A DNA stretch of 64,000 nucleotides from Puccinia triticina (lineage: Eukaryota; Basidiomycota; Pucciniomycetes; Pucciniales; Pucciniaceae): assembly GCF_026914185.1 (NCBI RefSeq), contig NC_070564.1, forward strand, positions 5,952,001-6,016,000. Direction: 5' to 3'. The translations under genes and the position numbers were made by a program. Below the pieces are notes generated by a model. The model did not search any database and had not been told where the DNA came from. It saw only the letters and a list, made by a program, of their open reading frames with translations. Shown piece after piece: positions 1-12,851 of the stretch. Every line of letters begins with the position of its first letter. The first letter of the stretch is position 1.

Positions 1-1243
1 CGAAAAAAGGCTAACCAAAAAGCGAAGAAAGCCAGGAAGTCGACCGACTCAACATCTGCGCCTGTCAATGCCGAAGCCCCAGAGGGCGAAGATTCAACTA
101 CGCAAACCAAGGGCGATAACACTGCGAAGGAGGATTCGAAAGCTGCTGCCAAACTGGGCTTGGCTGATGGCTCTAGTACGAAACTTACTTCTGAAGAACT
201 CAAGCAAAGAAAGAGGCAGAAAGCTAGAACCAAACTAAAACTGAAGAAGGAGCGAGCTAAAGAGGTGAAGTGTTCAAAAGATGAACAGGTGAGTTTTTTC
301 CAACTCCTCCAGTTACCCGATTGCATGCATACATGCCTCACATTTTCGAACTAAAACCTGAATTGGTGCATTTTCTCCAGTGTCTCCACCTCCATCCTGC
401 CTCAGAGTCATCAAATGAATCCAGTTCAATTGGGCTTCAGCCGCCCGATCTTCAAATCAATTACCTCAAAGATCGACAGAAGCGAGCACTGCCGCTTCTC
501 TCCGACCTCGAGTTTGAAAGCTTACCCTTGGAACAATCTTGGTTGTTGGACGTCAGTGGCAAGCCACTACGGGCTCACCTCGGCGCGTGGCTAGAAACCG
601 GAGGTATGTCCATTGATCGAAATTACATGTGCGTCCATCATGATGTTGAGTTGGACTTGTCCATTGTCTTCAGCCGTCCCCGGGCTGTTAGAGGCTGTTA
701 AGGAAAAACCCGATGTCGTTGGCGCACCGGTGGCTTTAGTTGTCTCGAGTTCCGCTTTGCGCGCTGTTGATCTGTGCAGGTCAGACTTTTCGCTCTACTA
801 TAATCCAAAGAAAAGAACGGCAAATGTATCCTCGAAAATGTTCGTTGTGTCTGTTATCAAATACTGATTTCCTCTTATGGGTCTACAGAGAGGTCAAGCG
901 ATTGATCAGCAACCCCAAAGAATCCGGAGAGATAACGAAGCTATTTGCAAGACACTTCAAACTTCCAGAGCATGTGAACCATCTCAAGACAACGAAGGTT
1001 TCTATCGGGGTTGGAACGCCAGACCGAATCTCGAAGCTGTTGACATACGAAGGCGATGAAGGATTGAAGTTGGACCGCTTGCAATTCCTCCTGCTTGATG
1101 TCACCTGGCTGGACGTCAAAGGTTTCAACGTGGCCGAATTGCCTGATTTGAATCTCAAGACCGCTCTTTGGAAGTCCCTCTTGGGGCTTCCTAAAACGCT
1201 CGAAAGACTCCAGTCTGGCAAGACTAAAATCGTCCTCTTCTGA
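1..1243 (+). CDS. CMS1: Cms1-like ribosome biogenesis protein (5' end outside window)
   Basis: Four exons keep one frame: 1-288, 381-603, 674-779 and 889-1243, with GT-AG introns. The first exon is open to the window edge, so the start codon lies upstream. The visible N-terminal part is rich in lysine, glutamate and alanine, typical of nucleolar proteins. The C-terminal half has the Cms1 core, including VGTPDRISKLL and, further on, RLQFLLLDVTW, which resemble degenerate DEAD-box-helicase motifs. Cms1 is known as a component of the 90S pre-ribosome in small-subunit processing in the nucleolus; the role here is by family. The call rests on motif recognition without a search, and the length cannot be compared with the family because the gene is cut. 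Confidence 0.72.
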
Positions 1244-2213
1244 TCCGATAGTCGCCCGTCCTTCCTTATTTCTTCATCGTGTGGTTTGTTTTTATAGGTA
1301 TCATGGACTTGCTTGCTCACCCTCCACTAGCCCCTGTCGTTATTCTCATTGAGCCAAGGTCAAAATCTGCTTTCGGGCCGTGCTGTTGTTGAACCGCCCG
1401 TTCCAATCACATCTCATCTTGGTTTCATCTCTCTTAATTTCTATTTGCTCCAAATGCTTCCAAAATTTCTCATAGCGTTTGGTCAGACCAGCATCCGATA
1501 GGATGATTGCAGCAAGTGCAAGAGAGCTGGTTAGCCTAGCCAGAAGGCTCGGAGCAGTGGAGTCACAATCCTCAGAAATTATCAAGAGAGACCAGGCAAT
1601 ATCAAATTCTTGGTGTTTCAGTCTTAAGGGATGTGTTGGATGGGATCATGAGATCGTACCCCCCAAGATACCTTGATTGGATCTTGGAGTCCAAACAAAG
1701 TTGAGATGATGGATGTCACCGAACTTAACACAAGGTCCCAGCCTCCTGCGGGCCGTGCAGCATTTGGCTGGTCGCGAAGCGACCCCTCCCGGAGGGAGGG
1801 ACTTGCATACTAAAACACCTTTCTGGCGTGAGCGTTTTCCGAGGTTTGGCTGGGAGCGCCCTTGTTTGCATCACCCCACCTTCAATACTCAACGTATCAT
1901 TTCTAGGTTTCAGTACATCATACATGTGCATGTTCTTGTTTTTCCATATTTTTTTTAAATGCAAAATCACAATTACTTCTAGTGTTTTTTTTTTTTTTAG
2001 AAGTTCAAGATTTCGAACTTCAATTCTTGTCCCCCATATGACAAGGGCCGAGCGCAGTCACACTACAAAGATAAATATGCTTAAGAGCAATCTAGATGAT
2101 GAAACTACCGACAAGCTCATATCACACAGTACACGGCAGCTGCACATATTAAAGTTTGGGTTGGCAATTTGACGTGAGGGGCCAAGTATCGGTCGGCTCG
2201 ACTGGTCAGCTAC
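1244..2213. other. Intergenic region, no gene seen
   Basis: This is the 3' flank of CMS1. The short open frames here overlap on both strands, have no intron logic and no recognisable motif. I see only AT-rich runs (for example a T-run near 1987) and a GC-rich patch near 1740-1860. Confidence 0.5.
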
Positions 2214-3199
2214 CAGCCCCCGCGTCAGCCGTCAAATTGACAGCCAAATAGCCAGCCCACCCGCCGGCACTTGACTTCAGGCAACTTAATTTTAACTTCT
2301 GTTAACTTGCCTGGGTTGATTCGCCAATAGCCCTAACCCAAGAGGGCAGGTTAAAATTTTACCAAGTCCGCTCATCGGAGGGACACGTCACCCTTGGCTC
2401 CCATTCATTTTTTCAAAGTCCGCTCATCGGAGTACAGCAGGACACGTCATCCTCCGGCACAGCTCCGGCCTCATCCCTTTGCAAAAACCAAGAACTCATC
2501 ACTTCCACCACCACTACTACAACGCCGATTCCAGCCTCGACCAGCCCGCCTTGGTGAGGAGATTCATACAAAAGTATCATTGTGACTGGTAGTGTCGACC
2601 AGTCTATCAAACTTGGCCCCCTGATCTCTTCCCTTCTTCACTCCCCTCAAGTAAGCCCTCTCAACTTCTGTATGAACCTTTTTTTCTGAATTGGAGAGGA
2701 GGTTTGGGGTTAGATGGCTCGGTTATTTTACTTGACAACAGGAGAATCAAAGGTTGAGCTAGGGGGCCACAAACACATCGCCAAGATCGCTGTCTTCACG
2801 CCCACCATCCGCAAGATAGCTGGCATCACCGGGCTTTGGTAGACTGCCGGAGTCTCTTGGTTGAAAGCCATTTTTTACCGGCAAGTGTCTCCCTCATATC
2901 AGTACCAATAACAACTGCCTCTCTTCCTTCTGTTTGATTGAAACTTGTACACAAAACCCATAAAGAAAAAGAAAAAAGCAAAAAAAAAGTTGCAAGTGCC
3001 TTGTGAGTTGACCTGAGGGTGTCTCAAAAAACAAACCGAGTTGCCGTCAGACGGTGGAAAAATGTGCCCGGGCTGGGGGTTGACGTCAAGTTGCCGCTTG
3101 GGTCGGCCGGCCGGAAGTTTTGCCAGCTGTTTGCCCGACTTCTCTCTGGTGAGCGGGCTGACAATTCGGCCGTCAATTTGACGGCTGACGCGGGGGCTG
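2214..3199. repeat. Region bounded by a 32-base inverted repeat (possible non-autonomous DNA element)
   Basis: Bases 2214-2245 and the reverse complement of 3168-3199 match with one mismatch, over a core of CCCGCGTCAGCCGTCAAATT. Weaker similarity continues inward. The arms lie about 0.9 kb apart and enclose no convincing gene. Inside, the 17-base string AAGTCCGCTCATCGGAG occurs twice near 2365 and 2417. A second partial copy of the arm core (CCGTCAATTTGACGG) lies at about 3231. No target duplication was found, so the element call is tentative. Confidence 0.45.
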
Positions 3200-3390
3200 T
3201 TTTTTGCCGGTCAACAATGGCTGAGGGGGTACCGTCAATTTGACGGCCGAACTTGCGGCTCTTTTGACCGCGCTATGCAACCGCCGTGTAACTTCTGTAA
3301 ACCGCATACATCCGATCAACCATCCGATCAGCCGATCAAAATACTCAAACTGGACACTCAGCCGTACGTACATAAATAGGCCATTCCGAA

Positions 3391-6203
3391 ATGCTCCCGC
3401 CGCCCGACCGACCGGCCGACCTGACAACCGAGGCATCGAAGGTAACCTACATTTGTGAGGTAATGAATTCACTGAAGATGTCCCTGAAGCAATTTCTCCT
3501 TGCTTTTGTGGAGCAAGATGAAATCGGCATAGTAAGTAGGCGTCGGCTTTGGTCAGATGCTGGCTGGGACTCCACGAGGATCCTTCTTGAGGCAATTGGG
3601 ACGATGATTTGCTCTCAAGAATCTGGCCAAACAAACTGGAGTGATTTCATTCTTGGCGAGGCATGTGTTTTTCAGAGGCAGGCATCTTGATTGAGCAATT
3701 CATCACTAATCATTTGATTTTTTGTTGACCTTCAGGCCCAGAAAATTCTCAAAGTTAACACAAAACGCGAAAAGCCTCGAGGCCTGTATTACAACTCAAA
3801 AACAATCACAGCAGATTTTTTCAGCAAGGAAAACCGGGCGAAGAGGGACATGCAAATGATCAACAAGGAACATCCTTTTCTTTACAGGCTCCTCAAGTCA
3901 AAAATCTTGCACCAATCTGCCTTGAAAGACGACGATTCGGACAGTGAGGAAGATGACAAGGACGACACTGACTCTCTCCGGGGTCCCTTTGACGAGCCTG
4001 TCGAGCTGGATAAGGATGCTCAAGCGGCAGCAAAGGTTCATCGAGCCCATGTAGTATGTCTGTTTATTGTCCGCATCTTCTATTGGTTTGTTGTTGATTT
4101 ATCGTCCTGTTTGATTGTATACAGATATCTAAGACTATCTGTTCAATGCTCGCATTTACATCCAACCAACGCAAAAATGTGATGCAGCTGGAAAATGCCG
4201 TCACCTTTGTCGCCTGTGGCATATCGGATCGGGTGAACAAATACCTCAACTTTATCGGATTGAGCTCCTGTCGTCAGACCGCTCATCCGGCATTGCGCAC
4301 GCTTGGAAAGAAAGCTGAACAAAAAATCAAGAACGACATGAAGCTAGGTCCAGCGGCGTCTCCCAAATTCTGCCCCCTAATCTGCATCAACAACCTCGAT
4401 TTTCAAGAGGCCGTACACGAGAAATCCGTTGATAATCAAAGTAGCATGTTCCACGGTACCTGGGGGTACCTCCATCAACCCGATCCAAAGATACTAGCTA
4501 GCGTCGATCCCAAAGATTTAACTCTTGAAGCTTACCAGACTGCTGTTGCAAACTCTGCCGACGATGTCATCTCGCCCAGTCATTTTATCTTAAACAAGGA
4601 GGAAAGCACGCACTATCAATCTGTCTTGAAAAGCCAGATTGCTAGCGTTTTCATGACCTACATTGCTCAGACCAACGATAAAACACCACCGATTCCGCTG
4701 AACCCGCCACCAATTGAAGTACTAGCCGCTCAGAAGCCCGATATCACCATGCTCAAGTTAATGGTTGCATCTGACAACAGCTCCGAAGGTGTCGGCGAAG
4801 TATTCGTAGGGCTCGCAAGACAAAGTGGACTCACACCTGCGAAATTTGCATCGAGACTCAGGATCCTCGAGGGTGATCTCGGCACCTGTCTCAACTTGAG
4901 CAGCTTACGCGCCCAACGTAAACCAAACAATCGCCCTGAGGAGAGTCTGGCAAATGTATCCACTTTACTAGGCGGTGCACATACTCTGTGGAATGTTGCG
5001 CAGGCGCTCATTTCCCTACATTTTGGCGACAGTTCAGATTCGAAAGACCTCGGTTGCTGGCACTTCTTGGAGGCGCTTGGAGTCAAATCAAATCAAGTCC
5101 TCAACAAGAAAGATTTCTCGCTGATGCTTGTGCAAGTACAGAAGGTCCACGAAGCAACAATTGCTTATCTCATTCTGTACGCTTTTTCCCCTCATCTCAT
5201 CATTGCTTTTCTGCCAATGCCGTGTATAATTTTGATTGAAATTCTGTCTCTCTTTCATTTAGATTGGTTATGGGAAAACAAACTGACTCGTTCCCCAAAG
5301 AGAAGATCTTGATGGAGGCAAAAGATATCATGTCCATCATTGACTCCGTTTACAATAAGTATCTCTCTCCCTTGGCGCTTTCCAAAGCAAAGGATCCCAA
5401 AGCACCCTGTCTTGCCAACATGCTACTCCGCCTTTGGGACTTTTTGACTATTGTCGAATGCAACCGCGCGATGAAAGCTGGGGACATTGGCCGCGTATTG
5501 AATATTTACAAGCAATGGTCGGTCATGGCCCTGGGAATCCATGGACTCACAAACTATGCAATCGACCTTCCGCGCATGTATCTCCTTCTCACAAAGGTTC
5601 TTCCCCCTGGCCTGCGATTGGTGCTCAAACATTCGCTTCTCATCTCTCCAACGGGTAGGCCCAATCACTTTGTGGCCAAGGACTTTTACCTAGAGAATCA
5701 AAACTTCTTTTTGAAGTATTTCTACAACAATACAGGCATGGGTACGAAAATTGATTGCCTCAAAGATGAGTACTCCCTTGCAATTCCAGTGGTGAGTTTT
5801 TCATTGTTCTTTGGGTAATACCTTTTTACTTACAGCTAAACATATCAATTTTCGACAGCTGCGGGAACTACTTGACTCCCTCAACACACAATGCGGCCAA
5901 AATCACATATATCAATCACACAAACACAGCATTTCGACACCGTCAATGGTCAGCTTTATGAAGATGGCCAACCAGTACGACATCTGCTGCATCTTGCCAA
6001 AATCTAACAGAACAAATAAAAAAGAGGGGGTAGATGTTTATAGGAACGGTTTCAAAGTGATGCAAGCAGACATTAAGAAAGGGAGCGCAAAGATGAACCA
6101 ATTACGTCCTGTGACTACCCTCCACCACAAAACAATTGATGACACAGAAGAACTTGATAACGATGATCAAGTTCACGACAAAGAAGAGGATGTTGTTGTG
6201 TGA
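3391..6203 (+). CDS. DUF6589 domain protein, transposon-associated, apparently intact
   Basis: Five exons give one frame of about 836 residues: 3391-3660, 3736-4050, 4125-5176, 5263-5791 and 5859-6203. The first intron is either GC-AG (donor GCATGT after GAG) or GT-AG starting six bases later; both keep frame. An ATG at 3463 is an alternative start, and a TATA-like CATAAATAGG lies just upstream. Family signatures include SDNSSEGVGEVF, LEGDLGTCLNLSSL, GAHTLWNVAQALI, FLEALGV and YLENQNFFLKYFYNN. An acidic stretch (DDSDSEEDDKDD) sits near residue 125. DUF6589 is a fungal domain of unknown function found in repeated, transposon-rich loci; its biochemical role is not known to me. The 3' end overlaps the 3' end of the convergent helicase gene by 31 bases. 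Confidence 0.65.
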
Positions 6204-7884
6204 GTCTCTTCAGGGACATGCATGTTACTTTCAGGTTTGTTTGATGCGGTTTCAGGTGGTTTGGGCTGATGATCTGGTACATGTTTGGTTGGTCTGACCT
6301 TGTTTCTGGGTATGGCTGTTGACGCCTCCTCTCCGGGTACGGGTACGGGTACAGTTAAGAGGGCCTTTGTTCCAGGAACTCGGGTAAGCCCATCTAGCGA
6401 ATTTCTTTGACATATCCTTTCTTTGTTATCTCTTTTGAACTGTTCTAATACCACTTGATCTTCTGCCCGTTTCAGCAGCTTCCTCTCTTGCTCCATCTCG
6501 GCTTTTGTTGGAGCTTTCTTTGTCGTTGTGACGTTTGCTTCTGTGTTCTTTCTTTTCCAAGTGTTGGTGCTATTTCCAGTTATGTAATCCCTGTAAGTGC
6601 TACTTGTGCAATAAATATCAACTACATTTTTCTGCAACTGCACCATCTGTCCCTCAATCATCTCTCCGCCAATAACTCGGGTAACTTCAGTAAGGGGTAG
6701 GCCCCTTTTGACAGCCAATGCAAAAGCCCTTGCTTGCTGAATCTCAAACATTTGTTCAACATGGACCTCCGCCGTATCAACATCAAGAGTGTCATGATAT
6801 AGCCGCCCAAATTCGGTAACGAGTTGATTCGCGAGTTCTTCCAGCACCGGAGCAAGCGATGTTTTTGTTGAGCCAAGCCGGTAAGTTGGGCGTTGTGATA
6901 CCCTCACGTAAGGGGTGTTCAGAGGATCATTTGGTAAGTCTTTTCCCGTTTCCATATACTGATCAAAATTTGATTTTTGGAATTTCCGGAAGTTATCCAT
7001 GACACTGGATACCTTTGAGGGCTTGCAGTTAGAACGTGAACACACAGTAAACTTCTCCACCTTTTTGCAGGCACACTCGCGGATGAAATTGGGATCATCA
7101 CAAAATAATGGTACATATCCAAGCCTGAATGAAGTGGCCGTACTGTAAGTCTTCCTTTCTGCAAAATACAATCAACACCTTGCAGAATTATTGTCTTACA
7201 TGTTATCTATTGCAAAAACAATACGCATGCAGACCGGAGTGATTGCAAGGGCGTCCATCCTCTCGTCATTGGTTTGCTCAGTTGGTTTCGTGAATTCCTC
7301 CACAGTGTTCTTCCCAGATCTGCGATTTTGTTCAACAAACAAGATAGCTAATCCGTTTGAACCTCCTCTCCCACAGCGGCCAATCATCTGGCAGATGGAT
7401 GCGGGATCGCCTTGTCCAACGTGAACAACGGATCGGACCCTCTTCCAGTTCTGCCCGAGGCCTAGTGCCATTGTACAAGAGATCACTGGAAACTCCCCAG
7501 CTGCAAATTTTGTTGTTGTCTCCTCCTTGCTCACGTCACCCGAACATGCATGGAACCTCCCGGCAAAGGTACTGTTAGCATCTCCATGGCCGCCCGGAAT
7601 ACGCCTAGCCTCGTGGATAACTTTGGCAGCCTGCATTGTAAGATTTCAAGTGGTTGAGTAGATCAATGTTGGTACTATCTCTTTGTTGGGGACGCAGGAA
7701 CGCGGGCCGTATAGTTGCAAGAGATCATCACAGGACTTCAGCAAATACTTCATTGGCACCCGGATGATGCAAATCTTGGGTCGACTGAGCTCTGCATGTC
7801 GGTAAGATATACTATCTTCAGTTATCTTCAGGCTCTGAAGTATCCCTTGGATTGCTTGTGGCCGGCAGGTGGCTGATAGAAGGA

Positions 7885-8223
7885 TATTGAGGCACGGAAT
7901 CTGCACGATACAGTCCGGCGGTGGGTCAGCTCTCACGTGTCAGTCCCGGGGCTCCAATCTCGGTATGAATTGCTAATAATGTTGACTAACCTGCACGATA
8001 CAGTCCGGCAGTGGGTCAGCCCTCACGTGTTGGTCCCGGGGCTCCAATCTCGGTGAGGAAAGAGAAAGGATCCCGGGCACGTGAGGCCGGAACTATACGT
8101 GCGCGTCAGTGACAGTTAAGGTTGGTACCTGTCACCGACTGGGTTAGGATCTATGTACATAATGGTGAAGTACATAGATGCTAAAGACAAGTTTTCGCAT
8201 AAGTGTATACCCAAGCTCTAACA
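7885..8223 (-). repeat. Copia LTR (3' LTR relative to the element)
   Basis: This copy is 339 bases and ends at the 3' polypurine tract. In the element's sense it starts TGTTAGAG and ends TCAATA. It contains an imperfect internal duplication of about 63 bases (starting near 7901 and 7991). Confidence 0.93.
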
Positions 8224-8245
8224 CCCCCTCCCACGCATGCAAAAA

Positions 8246-11200
8246 CTACCCAGTTAATCCCAGCTTGATCCTTGCCTCCAACATCTTTGTCGCGCCAAGC
8301 CTTTTTGTAAATACGTCCGCTAATTGATTAACCGTACTTGTCCATTGCAATTTGATGTCGTTTGCGCGTATCAGGTCATTCACAAAGTAGAAATCTCGTT
8401 GAAGATATTTTGTTTTCTTTTTCGAGGTGTTATCAGTTGCAATTAAGATGGCCGCTTCATTATCCACATGAATTGAAGTTTGCGGATATTCTTGAAGATC
8501 GTCAAGGATATTCATCATATGTGCCAGTTGCTGCAAGCCTTCTGAGAGAGCCACATATTCCGCCGCGCATGTGGATAGCGCCACCACAGTTTGCCGCCGA
8601 GATCCCCAAGCGATGACATCACCGAAATACGTCATGGCATATCCTGTTGTTGACCGTTTGTGTTCTCCTCCCCAGTTCGCGTCCGTCCACAGCGTCAGTC
8701 CATCGCCTTTTCCCCGACACACCAGCCGCTTCTCCAATGTCTTCTTCACATACCCAATCAAACAATCCAGCAATTTCCAGTGCACTTCACCCGGATTCGA
8801 ACAAAAACGGGCCAACAAATTCACCGGATACGACAAGTCAGGGCGCGTGCCACTGGACAGGTACATCAGCGCACCAATCACCGACCGGTATTCCGTCGCG
8901 TCAATGGGGTCGCTGGTTGAGATTTCAAGAGTGTCTTCAGATAGAGGGCTTGTTTTTAGATATGTGGGTCGCTTATATTTTTCCACAATCTTCTTGGCCA
9001 TTTGTGACTGATCAAGAAAAACCTCTCCTGATTTCTTCTCAATATTTATCCCAACTAGACGTTCAACCTTCGCCGACCACTTGATCTCTAGTTCCTTCGT
9101 CATACCATCGCGCAATTGATCGAGTAGGGCTTGGTTTGAGGCCATGGCGAAACCATCATCGACGTGTAGCCAGATGACTACAAAACCGGATTCCTTGCGA
9201 AAAAGGTAAAGAGAAGGCTCGATTTCACTCGCCTCAAAACCCAGTTTTTCTACAGTTTGCTTGAAAAACTTCCACCAGCATCTAGCGGCCTGTTTCGTCC
9301 CGTAAAGGGCCTTTTTTAACTTCATGACTTTCCCTTTAAATTGCGGCATGATTTCGACCGGCGGCTGGACGTAAACTTCCTCCTCGATCGGACTGTACAG
9401 GTACGCCAAACTGACATCAAAAGTAGCTGTGGGTAAGAAGAACTTATTCGCCATTGATATTAGAAGACGTAAGGTATTCAACAAGGCAGTGGGTGCATAA
9501 GTCTCGTTGCAGTCAATCCCCATCTGTTGATTGAACCCTTTCGCCACGTAGCGAGCACGGAATTTTTCAATTGATCCATCCGGTCTCCTCTTCAGCGAAA
9601 ACACCCAACGCGCCCCCAGCACTTTCATCCCTTTAAAAGGATCGACAGCCTCCCACACATTGAGTTCGCCAAACTTTCCCATCTCGTATTCCGCCGCCGT
9701 TCTCCACGAATTCGCATCCAATCCCGCCAGCGCCGCCTTGATGGTCTTTGGTAAGTCGATTTCCGGCCCTGAGTCCAATTGCGCTAGTTGTTTCGCCTCT
9801 TCCGCGGCTATCACATCCGTTCTTTCTTCTCCCAGCTTTAGCATTATTTGGTTTAGCACAAAATCTAGGTCTGATTTCTTGATGCTCTTTTTCACAGGAA
9901 GGTTCAGAAAATCCGGAAAAGTAGCTGAGGTCGAGTGGATAGCCCTCCGTTCACAAGGCAAAAAAAATAGCCAGCCAGCTCCCGCGTCTGGATATCCAAT
10001 GAGAATTGCCTCCTGCGCACGTTCATCGAGTTTCTTACAACGATCACTGGGAATATGGATCAAAGCCTTCGCCCTGAACGGATACAAGACATCAGGATTG
10101 GGTTTTATCCCATAGAACGCCTCGACAGGGGATTTATCTCCTGTTCGTGCATTTGGGATTCAATTATGGATGTGTCCGGCTGTTGACCACGCGTAACTCC
10201 AAAAACGGCGCGGCAACCCACTCTCGTGGAGCATTGTACGTGCCATGTCACCAATTGTCCGATTTAACCGCTCTGCCTCACCATTTTGTTGGGGTGTGTA
10301 GGGGGCACTTGGTGCTGTCTTCACTCCAATCACGTCTAGTCTCTTCCGTAGCGCGTGGACATACTCCGGCGCATTGTCACATCAAATGTGCGTGGGGTGG
10401 CGGCCGAAATAGTTCTTCAGGTGAGACATCCAAGACATGATTTTGTCTGGAACATCGGCCTTTCTCTCAATGGCACCAACAAACGAGAACGTACTAGCAT
10501 GATCGCGGAGGGTGACACAGTACCGCATACCATGCAAGTCCGTCTCGAAAGGTCCCGCAACATCCGACACCATCAGATCAAGCGGCTTACTTCGACCGAT
10601 TTGCGATTCAACTCCTAACAACTTGCGATTTGTGCTCTTTGATTTTACACACCGATCACAGAAGAATTCCGACCACTTTACTTTGACTTCAGGGTAATTG
10701 ATCTTTAGGTACTTCTTGACAACGTCATCGGACGCATGGCCGAGGCGGAGATGCCATTTGTAGGAGTCAAAAGAAGGCAATTGAGACATCCTATTGATTT
10801 GGGGTTGGTTGGTGAGTGTTTCGAGAGACCAACAGTAATTGTGGAAGATGGTTGTATAGCTATTATTACAAGGGTCTAACAATGTCGCTTCTGTTCCCTC
10901 ATATTGAAGTTTCCAACCACTTGCAATTAACCGCCCAGTCGAGAGGATTATACCGTCAACACCAGGAACGTGATAGACTTTGTCAATCGTGATCTTCCCT
11001 GTCGGAGTCGGGATCGTTACTTTTCCGACATCGACAACAGTGACGTTACAATCGGTGACCGCGAGGTAAAACGTCCGTGGGATCGTCAGCTTACGAGTCG
11101 GTTCAAAGAGTGTAGAGTTGCCACTCACATGCGCCGATGCTCCAGAGTCAAGAAGAACTCCCTCCGTCATGCCTGGGAAGTTGACCTTTCTCACGTGATG

Positions 11201-12439
11201 CTCAGAACGCCTTGGAGGAACATATTTCGAGTCCTTCGCTTCGAAATCCGCGGGGGGAGGAGCAATCTTCTTCATCGCCACTGCACGCCAATATTCCGAG
11301 CAGTCAGCAAACCAGTGGCCGTGTTGGGAGCAATAGGCGCAATCGAGGCCGTATCTCTGAACTTGCGCTTCCGTCGGCCCCTTTCCTTTGTAGAATTTGG
11401 CACGTTCGACCGCTAAGCGTGGATGGTTAAGCTTCGATGACTTATCTTCCGGTGTACGTCTTTGTGGAGCGACGTACTTCCCACGGCTTCCTTGGTTAAA
11501 CGCATGAATCCGGTCTAAGTCCATGGCCATGGTATCCGCGCCTTTCTTGGTGACTTTTCCGGTCGCAGACTGGATTACGGTGGCAACATCGGCGAAAGAT
11601 GGATCTTTCTTGTCGTTCAGGTTTTGATCTACTGTGAACTCGAACTTCGTCAACGCCGCACCGGTAACTGGCTTGAAGTTCATCTGGAGCAAGATCCCAA
11701 CCGCTTCGTTGAGAGTGAGTTTGGTTTGTTCAAGCTCGCTCATGACCTTCGCCCATGCTGACATCGTCACTTCGGTCGCTATACTGGTGTCGTTATACAG
11801 CTCCATGAGGGACGTCATAAGGTCGATCTTGTGCCGACGATCCAACCGTTCACACTTAAGTTTCAGCGCCTCAAAAATCGCTTTGGCTGTCTTATGACCG
11901 GCTGCTTTGATAATCCCAAGCAACGACTTGTTGATTGTGTTCTTCATCAAGCTCGCGATTGCATGATTATATTCGGTCGCCAAATCACTGAAGTTGTTCG
12001 TTTTTGGGATCATAGGCTCAGTCACTGAGAACGCATATTGGAGTGTCGCTTCTATCGACTCCTCCCATTGCGCGTAGTTAGCCGAGTTGTAGGACAGAAC
12101 CACATGGTCCGGGTTCACTTCTCGGTGGAGTTTGAGGGGGGATTTCAAAAAGCTACTGAGAATAACTTCTTGGCGATGCTCTTGGGCTCGAACGGCGGCA
12201 GACACAGGATCATGCACATGGGGTGGAGCCGCTTTCAGATGATTTAATTCAGCCGTCATATCGGCCATCTGTTGTTGGAGGGTGGCGAGCGCATCGTTTG
12301 GATTGGCTGCCATGTTGGTCGGGTTATGAGGGTTCTGGGGGTATTTTTCCTGTATGATTTTTTCAATTTCTTCCTCAGGGATTCCTTCTTCCCGTAGACA
12401 GATCCTTTCGATTTCAATTTCCTGTTGAGACCTGTTCAT
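8246..12439 (-). pseudogene. Copia gag-pol polyprotein with two in-frame TGA codons
   Basis: The frame runs about 1,397 codons from ATG at 12439. Gag carries a zinc knuckle (CAYCSQHGHWFADC). Next come the protease (LLDSGASAHVSG), the GAG-pre-integrase motif (WHLRLGHAS), the integrase core, reverse transcriptase with WLHVDDGF as the catalytic box, and RNase H (LWTDANWGG, STCAAEYVAL). TGA codons at 10382-10384 and 10160-10162 lie in the integrase region; both are TTGA where TCGA would give Arg. No frameshift was seen. Without those two changes the frame is open, so the copy is nearly intact but not functional as read. Confidence 0.93.
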
Positions 12440-12512
12440 TAACCGACCTCCCGTAGATATGGAACACACAGTCTGCGACAAACGTGACCTAGGAATGAGC
12501 CGGCTTTTAACC

Positions 12513-12851
12513 TATTGAGGCACGGAATCTGCACGATACAGTCCGGCGGTGGGTCAGCTCTCACGTGTCAGTCCCGGGGCTCCAATCTCGGTATGAATTG
12601 CTAATAATGTTGACTAACCTGCACGATACAGTCCGGCGGTGGGTCAGCTCTCACGTGTCGGTCCTGGGGCTCCAATCTCGGTGAGGAAAGAGAAAGGATC
12701 CCGGGCACGTGAGGCCGGAACTATACGTGCGCGTCGGTGACAGTTAAGGTTGGTACCTGTCACCGACTGGGTTAGGATCTATGTACATAATGGTGAAGTA
12801 CATAGATGCTAAAGACAAGTTTTCGCATAAGTGTATACCCAAGCTCTAACA
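12513..12851 (-). repeat. Copia LTR (5' LTR relative to the element)
   Basis: This is the same length as the partner LTR, with about five transitions between them. It is followed on the plus strand by the AAGGA duplication and then by helicase coding sequence in the expected frame. It carries the same internal 63-base duplication. Confidence 0.93.

Larger units (their letters stand above)
7885..12851 (-). mobile_element. Ty1/copia LTR retrotransposon inserted in the helicase gene
   Basis: Two 339-base LTRs (7885-8223 and 12513-12851) flank one gag-pol frame on the minus strand. The 5-base target duplication AAGGA lies at 7880-7884 and 12852-12856. A polypurine tract (read as CCCCCTCCC at 8224-8232 on the plus strand) abuts the downstream LTR. 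I count five differences between the LTRs, all transitions, so the insertion is fairly recent. I could not identify the primer-binding site. Domain order protease, integrase, reverse transcriptase, RNase H places it in copia. Confidence 0.95.

Noticed and set aside
9660..10115. Plus-strand frames inside the copia element
   Set aside because: They are antisense shadows of the gag-pol frame, which carries all the family motifs.
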